A stretch of DNA of 64,000 bases from Oscillibacter valericigenes (GCF_021531915.1 NZ_JAFBIV010000011.1:1-64000); one strand, 5' to 3'; numbered from the stretch's first letter, positions 35,117 through 43,621 are shown. Notes: a model not told the origin generated them from the sequence alone. A program made the numbers and translations.

Positions 35117-36406
35117 TTATGTCTCGGGCAGGGTGGCAAGGTCGGCTTCCACCAGCTTCTGCAGACTCATGAGGATGCCCAGCTTGGCGTGATACCAGGT
35201 GAGCCCGCCCTGGAAATAGACAGCGTAGGGCTCCCGGATGGGACCGTCAGCGGACAGCTCGATGCTGCTGCCCTGGACGAAGGCACCTGCCGCCATGATG
35301 ACGTCGCTGTCGTAACCCGGCATGGCCCAGGGCTCCGGGGTCACGTAGCTGTCCACAGGGGCCGCCGCCTGAATGCCCCGGCAGAAGGCCACCATGGCCT
35401 CCCGACTGCCCAAGGTGACGGCCTGAATGATATCGTGACGGCTCTCCGTGGCATTGGGTACGCAGGCAAAGCCCAGCTTTTCATAGATGTTGGCGGCAAA
35501 GACCGCGCCCTTCAGGGCTCCGGCCACCACCGTGGGGGACAGGAACAGGCCCTGATAGAAGGCGGGCATCAACCCCAGGTTGGCGCCCACCTCCTGGCCC
35601 AGACCGGGGGCAGAGAGCCGGTAGGCGCACCGCTCCACACACTCACGGGTGCCGCAGATGTAGCCGCCGATGGGGGCCAGGCCGCCGCCGGGGTTTTTGA
35701 TGAGACTGCCCACCACCATGTCGGCTCCCATGTCGGAGGGCTCCAGCCGCTCCACGAACTCGCCGTAGCAGTTGTCCACCATCACCTTCACGTCGGGCTT
35801 CACAGATTTACAGAAGGCGATCAGCTCACCGATCTGGGCCACGGAGAAGGAGGGACGCGTGGCATAGCCTTTGGACCGCTGGATGGTGATGAGCTTGGTG
35901 CGGTCGTTGACTTTCTCCCGGATAGCGTCGTAGTCAAAGGAGCCGTCGGGCTTCAAATCGGCCTGGGCGTAGGTGACACCGTACTCCTTCAGGGAGCACT
36001 TGCTCTCCCGGATGCCGATGACCTCCTCCAGGGTGTCGTAGGGAGCGCCCACGGGGGACAGCAGCTCGTCGCCGGGCAGCAGGTTGGCGGAGAGGGCCAC
36101 TGTCAGGGCGTGGGTGCCGCAGGTGATCTGGGGCCGCACCAGGGCGGCCTCCGTGTGGAACACATCGGCGTAGACCCGTTCCAGGTTGTCCCGGCCCTCG
36201 TCATCGTAGCCATAGCCGGTGGTGGCGGCGAAGTGGGTGGCGTTGACCCGATTTTTCTGCATGGCAGCCAGGACCTTGCCCTGGTTGTACTCTGCCGTCT
36301 GGTCAATGGCGTTAAACCGCTCCCGCAGGTCCCGCAGCACCGCTTCACCGTATTCATAGACAGCCCGGCTGACGCCCAGCTGTTCATACATCTTCTCAAT
36401 TTCCAT
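35117..36406 (-). CDS. PLP-dependent methionine gamma-lyase family protein (YnbB type)
   Basis: About 429 residues of the Cys/Met-metabolism PLP fold, in the branch annotated as methionine gamma-lyase or aluminium resistance protein. Visible are RPQITCGTHALTVALSANL, the cofactor-Asp region (VKVMVDNCYGEFVE) and the Schiff-base lysine in VVGSLIKNPGGGLAPIGGYI. The true reaction is uncertain; carbon-sulfur bond cleavage is the family expectation. AAAAGGATG lies ahead of the ATG at 36406; the frame runs to 36439 without a binding site. Confidence 0.85.
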   Translation of the reverse strand: MEIEKMYEQLGVSRAVYEYGEAVLRDLRERFNAIDQTAEYNQGKVLAAMQKNRVNATHFAATTGYGYDDEGRDNLERVYADVFHTEAALVRPQITCGTHALTVALSANLLPGDELLSPVGAPYDTLEEVIGIRESKCSLKEYGVTYAQADLKPDGSFDYDAIREKVNDRTKLITIQRSKGYATRPSFSVAQIGELIAFCKSVKPDVKVMVDNCYGEFVERLEPSDMGADMVVGSLIKNPGGGLAPIGGYICGTRECVERCAYRLSAPGLGQEVGANLGLMPAFYQGLFLSPTVVAGALKGAVFAANIYEKLGFACVPNATESRHDIIQAVTLGSREAMVAFCRGIQAAAPVDSYVTPEPWAMPGYDSDVIMAAGAFVQGSSIELSADGPIREPYAVYFQGGLTWYHAKLGILMSLQKLVEADLATLPET

Positions 36407-36501
36407 GGTTTTCATCCTTTTTACGTATTTCTTGCACAAGTGCTGATTATAGCAGGCAAGGAGAAAAATAGCAAGTAAAACTGCCCAGTTGGGATGGAAT
36501 A

Positions 36502-36530
36502 TTGCAATTAGCAGGGAAAACCGCTACAAT
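36502..36530 (+). promoter_or_regulatory. Promoter of the CAT-fold gene
   Basis: TTGCAA at 36502-36507 and TACAAT at 36525-36530, 17-bp spacer, 30 bases before the start codon. Confidence 0.8.
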
Positions 36531-36560
36531 GAGGGCAAAAAGCGGAGAGGGTGGAATACA

Positions 36561-37199
36561 ATGAACTGTCGTGTGATCAATATGGAACAGGATCCCCGGA
36601 AGGAACAGTACGCCTATTTCCGGAACTTCGCCAACCCCTATGTGGGGCTGACGGTGAATGTAGACATCACCGGCTTGATGACCAGAAAGGTGCGGGGGGA
36701 GAGCTTGTTCCTCCTGACGCTTTATGCCGTATCCCGGGCGGCCAACAGCGTGCCGGAACTGCGGCGGCGCATCCGGGGAGACCAGGTGGTGGAGTATGAT
36801 TGGTGTCCTACCTCTCACACGGAAGCCCTGGACAACGGCGCTTACTGCTATTGCCGCCTGTCGGCGGATATGCCCCTGGAGGACTTCCTTCCTTATGCCA
36901 AAGCGGCCCAGGAGGGGGTAAAGGAAGCTCCCTCCCTGGATGATGGGGAGGAGGGGGAGAGCCTGTTCTTCGTCTCCTGCGTACCCTGGGTCAGCTATAC
37001 GGCCATGGTCCAGCCGGTGCCCTCTCCGGCGGACAGCAATCCCCGCATCACATGGGGAAGGTATTTTCAACAGGAGGGGAGGACCCTGCTGCCAGTAACC
37101 CTGCTGGCCAACCACGCACTGGTGGACGGCCTTCATATTGCCCGGTTTTATGAGGCCCTGGACCGGGAATTGGCGGCTATCGGGACGGAAGAAACGTAA
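36561..37199 (+). CDS. Chloramphenicol acetyltransferase-like protein
   Basis: A 212-residue CAT-fold protein. The trimeric CAT family's N-terminal segment (YFRNFANPYVGLTVNVDIT), the central FFVSCVPWVSYTAM strand and the catalytic motif LANHALVDGLHIARFYEAL are visible, with the catalytic His and Asp of HxxxDG retained. It should be able to transfer acetyl groups, but real chloramphenicol resistance cannot be concluded: many chromosomal CAT-like proteins act on other substrates. It is transcribed alone with its own promoter and terminator. Two further CAT/E2-fold proteins in the window have lost the His. Confidence 0.85.
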   Translation: MNCRVINMEQDPRKEQYAYFRNFANPYVGLTVNVDITGLMTRKVRGESLFLLTLYAVSRAANSVPELRRRIRGDQVVEYDWCPTSHTEALDNGAYCYCRLSADMPLEDFLPYAKAAQEGVKEAPSLDDGEEGESLFFVSCVPWVSYTAMVQPVPSPADSNPRITWGRYFQQEGRTLLPVTLLANHALVDGLHIARFYEALDRELAAIGTEET

Positions 37200-37231
37200 A
37201 AAAGCGGCACGCTTGCGCGTGCCGCTTTTGC
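37198..37231. terminator. Bidirectional terminator
   Basis: AAAAAAGCGGCACGC-TTG-CGCGTGCCGCTTTTG between the CAT-fold gene and the convergent NlpC/P60 gene. Confidence 0.9.
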
Positions 37232-37241
37232 TATGTAGCGC

Positions 37242-38153
37242 TCAGACGTGGATACCGCCCACGAAATAGGTGTTGTAATAGCCGCTGGTCAGGTCACTGA
37301 TGATGACGCCGTTGCTGCGGGAGGAAGAGGAATGGATATGCTGACCATTGCCGATGTAGATGCCCACGTGGGAGCAGGCCTTGCCGGCGTTGCGGCTGGG
37401 ATCATTGAAAAGCACTAAATCACCGGGCTGCAGCTCGGAAATGGAATAGACCCGGGTGCCGATGCCGCTCTGCCACTGACCGGTGGCGGTGTGGGGCAGG
37501 GAGTAGCCGAACTGCTTGTAGATATACATGGTGAAGCCGGAGCAGTCAAAGCCGCTGGGGGAAGCGCCGCCGTAAACATAGTGGGTACCCAGGAACTGCT
37601 TGGCGGTCTCCACAATGGAATTGCCGGTGGCGGAGGTAGTGGTGGCGGTATTGGAAGCGGTCAGATCCAGGAAATCACTGCGGATATAGCCTTCCGTGCC
37701 GTATTTGCAGGTGACATCATACCAGCCGTCTTCGAAGCCGTTGACGGTGACGATGGTGCCGCTGTTCACGCTGGCCAGGACCTCGGATTCCGTGGAGGGG
37801 CCGGAGCGAACGTTGATGCCGTCGCCATTGGCGCGGCCATAGGTGGTGAAAATGTTGTCCTGATCAATGACCAGGTAGTCGGCGGAGACATAGCCGGTCT
37901 TGCCGTTGTAAGCGATCCGGTACCAACCGTCGATGCTGTTGTCCAGCACAGCCACAGCCACACCCTTGTCCAGGGTGGTGACAATAGAGGCAGAAGTGGA
38001 GGGCTCTTCCCGAAGTCTCAGAGAGGAGCCGGTGGTGGCGCCCACGGCAACGGCCTGTTCAGACTCAGCCGCCGCAGCAAAGCCCGCCAGCAACAGTACC
38101 GTGATGGCAGAGAGCAGGAGCACGCGGGTCATCTTACCTGCGAAGTGTGTCAT
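37242..38153 (-). CDS. Secreted NlpC/P60 endopeptidase with two SH3b domains
   Basis: A 303-residue cell-wall hydrolase. After a signal peptide (TRVLLLSAITVLLLAGFAAA) come two bacterial SH3 domains (SSLRLREEPSTSASIV... and DGINVRSGPSTESEVL...). The C-terminal NlpC/P60 domain has the catalytic Cys in GFDCSGFTMYIYKQFG, the first His in CSHVGIYIGNGQHI and a final HIHSSSS. It likely cuts within peptidoglycan stem peptides outside the cell. AAAGGATG precedes the ATG at 38153. Confidence 0.93.
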   Translation of the reverse strand: MTHFAGKMTRVLLLSAITVLLLAGFAAAAESEQAVAVGATTGSSLRLREEPSTSASIVTTLDKGVAVAVLDNSIDGWYRIAYNGKTGYVSADYLVIDQDNIFTTYGRANGDGINVRSGPSTESEVLASVNSGTIVTVNGFEDGWYDVTCKYGTEGYIRSDFLDLTASNTATTTSATGNSIVETAKQFLGTHYVYGGASPSGFDCSGFTMYIYKQFGYSLPHTATGQWQSGIGTRVYSISELQPGDLVLFNDPSRNAGKACSHVGIYIGNGQHIHSSSSRSNGVIISDLTSGYYNTYFVGGIHV

Positions 38154-38185
38154 GGGTGTACATCCTTTCGTTGATCTTTGGCGGC

Positions 38186-38488
38186 TTACTTCTCTTTCAG
38201 AGCCCGCTCCAGCCAGATGGCGGCAATGTCCATCGCGGCGTAGAGGCTGTCCTTTTCACTCTTTTTCACTACGCGGTCACGGGATTTCAGGTCAGGGTCC
38301 GTCAGCTGCAGCTGAATGGAGACCTTGGTGGCCACGTCCAGGTCCTGGTCCTTTTTGGTCTCCAGAATCTGCATCATGATGATATATTTCTCGGCCATCG
38401 TTCCGTAATAGATCAGATTGTCGATCCGGCGGAGAGGGTGGCCTTTGTACATCAGGCCTTCCGCTTTCGCGGTCTTGGGTTCTGCCAT
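38186..38488 (-). CDS. Conserved hypothetical protein, 100 residues
   Basis: A small, probably cytoplasmic, highly charged protein. The start is the ATG at 38488 with AAAGGAG nine bases before; the open frame extends to 38692, but that part covers a terminator. Visible features are a Lys-rich start (MAEPKTAKAEGLMYKGHPLR), a central helix (YIIMMQILETKKDQDL) and a C-terminal Ala-rich helix (YAAMDIAAIWLERALKEK). I do not recognise a family. It lies 32 bases upstream of the NlpC/P60 gene on the same strand and may share its transcript. Confidence 0.7.
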   Translation of the reverse strand: MAEPKTAKAEGLMYKGHPLRRIDNLIYYGTMAEKYIIMMQILETKKDQDLDVATKVSIQLQLTDPDLKSRDRVVKKSEKDSLYAAMDIAAIWLERALKEK

Positions 38489-38597
38489 GGAAACACTCCT
38501 TTGAAAAATTGTAACCAAATTGTAACACATTTTTTCCGGATTGTCAACATTCCCGGAAAAGAGGTGGGAAAGGCAATTTATACCAAGGCTGAAGTGC

Positions 38598-38636
38598 AAA
38601 AAAAGCCCCCGGGGACCGTGGCCCTCGGGGGAAAAA
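38598..38636 (-). terminator. Terminator of ireB
   Basis: On the minus strand CCCCCGAGGGCC / GGTCCCCGGGGG with TTTTTTT after it, directly after the ireB stop codon. Confidence 0.9.
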
Positions 38637-38639
38637 TCC

Positions 38640-38894
38640 TTATTGTCCCAGATACCGGCGGACCAGGACCTGCAGCAGCTCGTCGCGGTCAATCTTGCGG
38701 ATCAGGGTTCGGGCGTTGTTGTGGTTGGTGATATAGGTGGGGTCCTCGGAAAGGATGTAGCCCACGATCTGGTTGATGGGGTTGTAGCCTTTCTCCTCCA
38801 ATGCCTGATAGACGGCGGTGAGGATCTGATGGATCTCCGCATCCTTATCTGTGGCGATTTTAAACTTCCGGGTATAATTATCCAAGCTGCCCAT
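38640..38894 (-). CDS. ireB: IreB family regulatory phosphoprotein (DUF965)
   Basis: An 84-residue protein. The family pattern is visible: [39 protein letters not shown] and [14 protein letters not shown]. In Enterococcus IreB is phosphorylated on threonines by the PASTA-type kinase IreK and affects cephalosporin tolerance. Threonines near the N-terminus ([13 protein letters not shown]) fit such sites. A kinase was not seen in the window. The start at 38894 follows GGAAAGGTGG. Confidence 0.92.
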   Translation of the reverse strand: MGSLDNYTRKFKIATDKDAEIHQILTAVYQALEEKGYNPINQIVGYILSEDPTYITNHNNARTLIRKIDRDELLQVLVRRYLGQ

Positions 38895-38982
38895 ACAGAC
38901 ACCACCTTTCCTCAATATTTATATAGTATACTCGATTTTTGGAAAACTGTAAAGCCCTCGGCCGAGAAAAATGCGAAAGATT

Positions 38983-39028
38983 TTTACTGGGCGGAGCCAA
39001 AGTTATGCTTCGGCTCCGCCCAGTATGG
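38983..39028 (-). terminator. Hairpin after the pheT 3'-end copy
   Basis: A perfect 13-14 bp stem (ACTGGGCGGAGCC / GGCTCCGCCCAGT) with a 12-base loop. It follows the displaced copy of the pheT end, not the functional stop codon, and so may be the original pheT terminator. The T run on the minus strand is poor. Confidence 0.5.
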
Positions 39029-39035
39029 TTTTCCT

Positions 39036-39108
39036 TTAACGCAGGACCGCGCCCAGCTCGGAAGCCAGCAGGTCCAGGATGCTCTTCACGTCCTCGTCAG
39101 CTGCCTCC
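39036..39108 (-). pseudogene. Duplicated 3' end of pheT
   Basis: A second copy of the last 20-odd codons of pheT, with its stop (TAA at 39038-39036). It reads ADEDVKSILDLLASELGAVLR, identical in protein to the real C-terminus from Ala-Asp onward. The four nucleotide differences in that part are all synonymous (for example CGT for CGG, GGC for GGT). It has no start or ribosome binding site. It lies 191 bases downstream of the functional end, separated from it by a hairpin repeat. Confidence 0.9.
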
Positions 39109-39226
39109 CATTTGATGCAGGCATCAAATGGGGCCCCAAGGGCATTGAAATGCTCGGCGGAAATGAATTCCGCCTGCGCCAAGGTTTTGCTCCGCAAAAC
39201 GCTTGTACGCGCTGAAGCGCGCCAGC
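39109..39226 (-). repeat. Modular hairpin repeat, type I copy E1
   Basis: Starts one base after the pheT stop codon. On the minus strand four hairpins follow: GGCGCGCTTCAGCGCG; CAAGCGTTTTG/CAAAACCTTG; GGCGGAA/TTCCGCC; and CCCATTTGATG/CATCAAATGGG. The second hairpin is almost identical to those at 48180 and 49205 on the other strand. The others keep position and pairing but not sequence. Confidence 0.85.
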
Positions 39227-41917
39227 TTACCGCAAGACCGCACCCAGCTCGGAAGCCAGCAGGTCCAGGATGCTCTTCACGTCCTCATCAGCTTCCTGGG
39301 CAGTGAGGCTGCGGTCGTCAGCCCGGAGGGTCAGGTTGAAGGCCACGCTCTTCTTGCCCTCGGGGATGCCGGTGCCGGTATAGATGTCGAACAGTGCCAC
39401 ATCTTTCAGCAGGCCCTTGGCGCCCCGACGGATGCAGTCCTCCAGAGCGCCCACGGTGACGGCCTTGTCACAGACCACGGCGATATCCCGGGTGACGGCG
39501 GGGAACTTGGGCAGGGGCTGGTAGACGGGGTCCTCTCCACGGGCGGCAAACAGGGCGTTGAAGTCCAGCTCGGCGCAGTAGAAGTCCGCATCCACATCGT
39601 AATTCCGGGCCACCAGGGGATGGATCTGGCCGAACACGCCGATGCGGGTGTCGCCGCACCAGACGGTGGCGCAGCGGCCGGGATGATAAGAGGGATCGTC
39701 GCCGCAGGCCACAAAGCGGACATCCTTGGCGCGGATCTCGCCCAGAATGGCCTCAATGACGCCCTTCATGGCGAAGAAGTCCATGTCGGGACCGTAGGCG
39801 CCGATGGACAGCACCTTGTTCTCCACAGCCAGACCGTCCTCGCCGCCCAGCTGATAGGTGCGGCCGATCTCATAGAGCTTGGCGGACTTGTTGCGGAAGT
39901 TGTAGTTCCGGGTCAGGATCTCCAGCATGGAAGGCAGGACCGTAGTCCGCATGATGGAGGTGTCCTCGCCCAGGGGGTTCAGAATCTTGAAGGACTCCCG
40001 GCGGGGATCATCCGCGGCCCAGCGGATCTTGTCGTAATAGGTGGGGGAGATGAAGGAGTAGGTGATGATCTCATCGTAACCGCAGGTGCGGCACACGGAG
40101 CCCAGCAGCTGCTCCAGCTTCTGCTCGGGGGAGTAACCGCCCTGAGTGGTCTCACCGGACACCAGGGTGCAGGGGATGTTGTTGTAGCCGTGGAACCGGG
40201 CCACTTCCTCCGCCAGGTCCGCCATCCGCAGCACGTCGCCGCGCCAGGAGGGGACCGTCACCTGGTCGCCGTCCACCTGGAAGTCCAGCTTCTTCAGGAT
40301 GCGGACCATCTCGTCGGCGTCCACGTCGGTGCCCAGCAGGGCGTTGATCTTCTCAGGTTCCAGCTTCAGGACGGTGGGCTGGGGCACATAGTTGAGAATG
40401 TCGATGACGCCGTCCACCACTTCGCCGGCGCCCAGCAGTTCCACCAGCTCGCAGGCGCGGTTGACAGCGGGCAGGGTGTTGAGGATATCCAGGCCTTTCT
40501 CAAATTTGGCAGAGGCCTCGGTGCGCATACCCAGGGACAGGGCGCCCTTGCGGATGCAGGTGCCATTGAAGTTGGCGGACTCGAACACCACGTCCACGGT
40601 GTCCGCCACGATCTCGCTGTTCAGACCGCCCATGATGCCCGCCAGGCCCACGGCGCGGGTGTCGTCGGCAATGACCAGGTGGTCGTGGGTCAGCTTGCGG
40701 ACGTTGCCGTCCAGAGTGGTCAGCTCCTCGCCTTCCTCGGCGCGGCGGACGATGATCTTGCCGCCCTTCACATAGCGGTAGTCAAAGGCGTGCATGGGCT
40801 GGCCATATTCCAGCATGACGTAGTTGGTGATGTCCACGATGTTGTTGATGGGGCGGACGCCCATGGCCCGCAGCCGCTCCCGCATCCACTTGGGGGAGGG
40901 AGCGATCTTCACGTTCCGCACCATGCGGGCGGTGTACCGGGGGCACAGGTCGGCGGCGGGAGTCTCCACGTCCAGCAGTTCCATCAGGTTGCCTTCCGCG
41001 CCGCCCTTCACCACGGGCTCGTGGAGCCGCAGGTCGGCGTCAAAGGTAGCGGCGGCCTCTCGGGCCAGACCGATGATGCTCAGGCAGTCGGGGCGGTTGG
41101 GAGTGATCTCAAACTCCACCACGTGGTCATCGGCGCCGATGACGGGCTTGATGTCCTGGCCCAGGGTCAGGCCTTCCTCATGCAGGATGAAGATGCCGTC
41201 GGGGATGCAGTGGGGGAATTCGGCCTTCTCCGCGTGGAGGTCGGCCAGGGTGCAGATGGTGCCGGACTTGGTGTTAAAGGCCACCAGGTCTTCCGCATGG
41301 AGGTTCTGGCAGGGAGTGACCACCTCGGTGACGGCCTTGCCGTCATCCAGAGCGCACTTCCACAGATTGACGCCGGCGTTTTCCACAGCGGTGACCTTGG
41401 CGGCCACCACGGGACCGTAGATCTTGTGGCCCGGCTGGATGTCAGCGGGGATGGAGGGCTTCTCGGGGTCCAGAGGCTTGTAGTCTCCCAGAATGGCAGC
41501 GGCCACCACCGCGGCGTAGGGGAAGTCCCGCTCGTCCAGATTCAGCTCGTACAGGCCGCACAGCATGCCGTTGGATACCACGCCACGCAGCTTGCCCTTT
41601 TCGATCTTCTTGCCGCCGGGCAGGGTGGACTTGTGCTTGGCCACGGGGACCAGATCGCCCTCGTGGATGTTCCATGCACCGGTGCAGATCTGCAGCAGCT
41701 CCTCGCCGCCCACGTCGATCTGGCAGATCCACATGTGGTCGGAGTTGGGATGGCGCTCCAGAGAGACGATCTTGCCCACCACCACGTTGGAGATCTCGGC
41801 GCCCAGGTCCTCGGTGGTCTCCACCTTGGAGCCGGACAGGGTCATAGCCTCGGCAAATTCTTTATCATTGACCTCAACGGTGACAAATTCGTTGAGCCAT
41901 TTTCTGCTTAAATTCAT
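39227..41917 (-). CDS. pheT: Phenylalanyl-tRNA synthetase beta subunit
   Basis: An 896-residue? here 896-codon beta subunit including all usual domains. The N-terminal tRNA-binding OB domain (VVVGKIVSLERHPNSDHM), the B3/B4 editing domain, B5 (PTVLKLEPEKINALLG), the pseudo-catalytic core and the C-terminal FDX-ACB domain (PKFPAVTRDIAVVCD) are visible. It charges tRNA-Phe with PheS. AGGAGGATC precedes the ATG. It is separated from pheS by 365 bases of hairpin repeat instead of the usual few bases, and its 3' end is duplicated downstream. Confidence 0.97.
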   Translation of the reverse strand: MNLSRKWLNEFVTVEVNDKEFAEAMTLSGSKVETTEDLGAEISNVVVGKIVSLERHPNSDHMWICQIDVGGEELLQICTGAWNIHEGDLVPVAKHKSTLPGGKKIEKGKLRGVVSNGMLCGLYELNLDERDFPYAAVVAAAILGDYKPLDPEKPSIPADIQPGHKIYGPVVAAKVTAVENAGVNLWKCALDDGKAVTEVVTPCQNLHAEDLVAFNTKSGTICTLADLHAEKAEFPHCIPDGIFILHEEGLTLGQDIKPVIGADDHVVEFEITPNRPDCLSIIGLAREAAATFDADLRLHEPVVKGGAEGNLMELLDVETPAADLCPRYTARMVRNVKIAPSPKWMRERLRAMGVRPINNIVDITNYVMLEYGQPMHAFDYRYVKGGKIIVRRAEEGEELTTLDGNVRKLTHDHLVIADDTRAVGLAGIMGGLNSEIVADTVDVVFESANFNGTCIRKGALSLGMRTEASAKFEKGLDILNTLPAVNRACELVELLGAGEVVDGVIDILNYVPQPTVLKLEPEKINALLGTDVDADEMVRILKKLDFQVDGDQVTVPSWRGDVLRMADLAEEVARFHGYNNIPCTLVSGETTQGGYSPEQKLEQLLGSVCRTCGYDEIITYSFISPTYYDKIRWAADDPRRESFKILNPLGEDTSIMRTTVLPSMLEILTRNYNFRNKSAKLYEIGRTYQLGGEDGLAVENKVLSIGAYGPDMDFFAMKGVIEAILGEIRAKDVRFVACGDDPSYHPGRCATVWCGDTRIGVFGQIHPLVARNYDVDADFYCAELDFNALFAARGEDPVYQPLPKFPAVTRDIAVVCDKAVTVGALEDCIRRGAKGLLKDVALFDIYTGTGIPEGKKSVAFNLTLRADDRSLTAQEADEDVKSILDLLASELGAVLR

Positions 41918-41989
41918 AGAATGATCCTCCTATTTTGATTAGGAAAGCGAAACAAACGTCCCGCAGAATTTCCGCCTCCGACGGAAACA

Positions 41990-42280
41990 TGTCAAATTAT
42001 TTTTGTCAGGACAGAAGGTGAATTGCCGCAAAGCGGCAAGAGAGGCCGCCCTGGGGCGTGTGCCTGACAAAAATACCCCGACCCAGCCGCCTTGGGCGGC
42101 GTTCACCAGTGACCGACCCAAGAGGTCCCCGCCGAAGCCCAGCGAAGCGGATTCGGTGGGGAAAGGAAGAACAAGCGGAGCGGTGTGAGCTTTCTCCGAA
42201 GACGGAAGCGAATGAAGCGCAGCTTGCTCTGACGCGGTGGTGGGGGATTCTCAAGGGGGAGCCTGCTCCCCCTTGACCTC
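41990..42280. repeat. Modular hairpin repeat, type II copy B, between pheS and pheT
   Basis: The gap holds a long-range stem (ATTTTTGTCAGG at 41999 with CCTGACAAAAAT at 42063) around TGCCGC-AAA-GCGGCA. Then come GCCGCC/GGGCGGC near 42086, CCCCGCCGAA/TTCGGTGGGG at 42127-42161 and TCAAGGGGGAG/CTCCCCCTTGA at 42252-42277. The left and right modules match copy A at 30.9 kb. The CCCCGC...GTGGGG module matches the last hairpin of the type I repeats at 48.2 and 48.5 kb. It lies within the pheS-pheT transcript. No protein gene was found. Confidence 0.75.
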
Positions 42281-42282
42281 TG

Positions 42283-43308
42283 TCAGAACTGCTCCAGGAA
42301 CCGCACATCGTTCTCAAAGATCAGCCGCAGGTCGGCGATCTTGAAGCGGCGCATAGCGGTGCGCTCCAGGCCCATACCGAAGGCCCAGCCGGAGTAGACC
42401 TCCGGATCGATGCCGGCCATCTCCAGCACCTTGGGATGCACCATGCCGGCGCCCAGCAGCTCGATCCAGCCCTCGCCCTTGCAGGTGGGGCAGCCCACGC
42501 CGCCGCACTTGTGGCACTGGACGTCCATCTCGCAGGAGGGCTCGGTGAAGGGGAAGTGATGGGGGCGGAAACGGGTCTTGGTGCCCTCGCCGTACAGCTT
42601 TTCCACCACGGTGTTCAACGTGCCCTTCAGGTCGGCCATGGTGACGTTCTTGTCGATGACCATGCCCTCCACCTGATGGAACATGGGGGAGTGGGTGGCG
42701 TCCACCTCATCCTTGCGGTACACCCGGCCCGGGGCGATGATGCGGATGGGCAGCTCCATGGTCTCCATGGCCCGGACCTGCATGGGGCTGGTCTGGGAGC
42801 GCAGCATCACGCGGCTGTCCTCGTCGAAATAGAAGGTATCGGACCAGTCACGGGAGGGATGGCCCTCCTCGGCGTTCAGCTTGTCGAAGTTGTAGGTGGC
42901 CAGTTCCACCTCGGGGCCGTCCAGCACGGTGAAGCCCATGCCCACGAAGATGTCCTTGATTTCATCCAGAGCCAGGTACATGGGGTGCTTGTGGCCGATC
43001 TTCACTTCCTTGCCGGGGATGGTCACATCCAGGGTCTCGGCGGCCAGCTTGTCAGCCAGAGCCTTTTCCGCCAGAACAGCGGACTGGGACTCAATGGCGC
43101 TCTCCAGAGCGGCCCGGACTTCGTTGGCCATCTGGCCCATGACGGGGCGCTCCTCGGGGCTGAGCTTGCCCATCTGCTTCAGAACGGCGGTCAGCTCGCC
43201 CTTCTTGCCCAGATACTGGACCCGGACGGCGTCCAGCTCCGCTGTGGTCTGAGTGCCGTTGATGGCATCCAGCGCAGCGCTGCGAATAGCTTCCAGTTGT
43301 GCTTTCAT
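42283..43308 (-). CDS. pheS: Phenylalanyl-tRNA synthetase alpha subunit
   Basis: About 341 residues. An N-terminal coiled coil precedes the class II catalytic core. Motif 2 region FRPHHFPFTEPSCEMDVQC, a Cys-rich insertion (CHKCGGVGCPTC) and motif 3 GWAFGMGLERTAMRRF are visible. The start is placed at the ATG at 43308 (MKAQLEAI); an ATG six bases upstream sits too close to AAGGAG. The long open frame to 43581 is the T-box leader. It is the first gene of the pheS-pheT transcript. Confidence 0.97.
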   Translation of the reverse strand: MKAQLEAIRSAALDAINGTQTTAELDAVRVQYLGKKGELTAVLKQMGKLSPEERPVMGQMANEVRAALESAIESQSAVLAEKALADKLAAETLDVTIPGKEVKIGHKHPMYLALDEIKDIFVGMGFTVLDGPEVELATYNFDKLNAEEGHPSRDWSDTFYFDEDSRVMLRSQTSPMQVRAMETMELPIRIIAPGRVYRKDEVDATHSPMFHQVEGMVIDKNVTMADLKGTLNTVVEKLYGEGTKTRFRPHHFPFTEPSCEMDVQCHKCGGVGCPTCKGEGWIELLGAGMVHPKVLEMAGIDPEVYSGWAFGMGLERTAMRRFKIADLRLIFENDVRFLEQF

Positions 43309-43346
43309 AGTCATGCTCCTTATATAAATGTTCTTTTGAGGCAAAT

Positions 43347-43580
43347 AAAAAAGCCCCTCGCCCCTTGATTGGGACGAAAGGCCGGTCCTTCCGCGGTACC
43401 ACCCAAATTCACGCCGGTATGGCGTGCGCTTGAAGCCCCTGTAACGGAGGGCATCCGGCCATGTCTCCATGGCGGCTCCCGGGCGAACCAAACCGGGCGT
43501 CCGCAGTCTGGCTTGCAGCCGGTGACCAGACCTCTCTTGGCGGCGTGTCGCGGTTATTTTCCCGTTCATCGCTGATAACA
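43347..43580 (-). promoter_or_regulatory. T-box leader, phenylalanine-specific
   Basis: Read on the minus strand. The T-box GGGTGGTACCGCGG (43404-43391) is followed by a terminator with a 12-bp stem (GCCTTTCGTCCC / GGGGCGAGGGGC) and TTTTTT down to 43347. In Stem I the stretch GGTTCGCCCGGGAG places a TTC phenylalanine codon (43487-43485) at the specifier position, in line with the downstream pheS. Uncharged tRNA-Phe should promote readthrough. Confidence 0.9.
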
Positions 43581-43587
43581 ACTAACA

Positions 43588-43616
43588 TTTATACCATATA
43601 AAATAAAGAAATGCAA
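43588..43616 (-). promoter_or_regulatory. Promoter of the pheS-pheT transcript
   Basis: On the minus strand TTGCAT (43616-43611) and TATAAA (43593-43588) with a 17-bp spacer. Confidence 0.85.
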
Positions 43617-43621
43617 GAGGG

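Noticed and set aside
36561-37199. Acquired chloramphenicol resistance gene
   Set aside because: The fold and HxxxDG motif fit, but there is no mobile element, base composition matches the neighbours and similar chromosomal CAT-like genes often have other substrates.
39203-41911. 902-codon open frame on the + strand
   Set aside because: Antisense to pheT; low-complexity Gly/Val/His composition and no recognisable domain.
43309-43581. N-terminal extension of PheS
   Set aside because: The open frame is the T-box leader with its terminator; the ribosome binding site and family length place the start at 43308.
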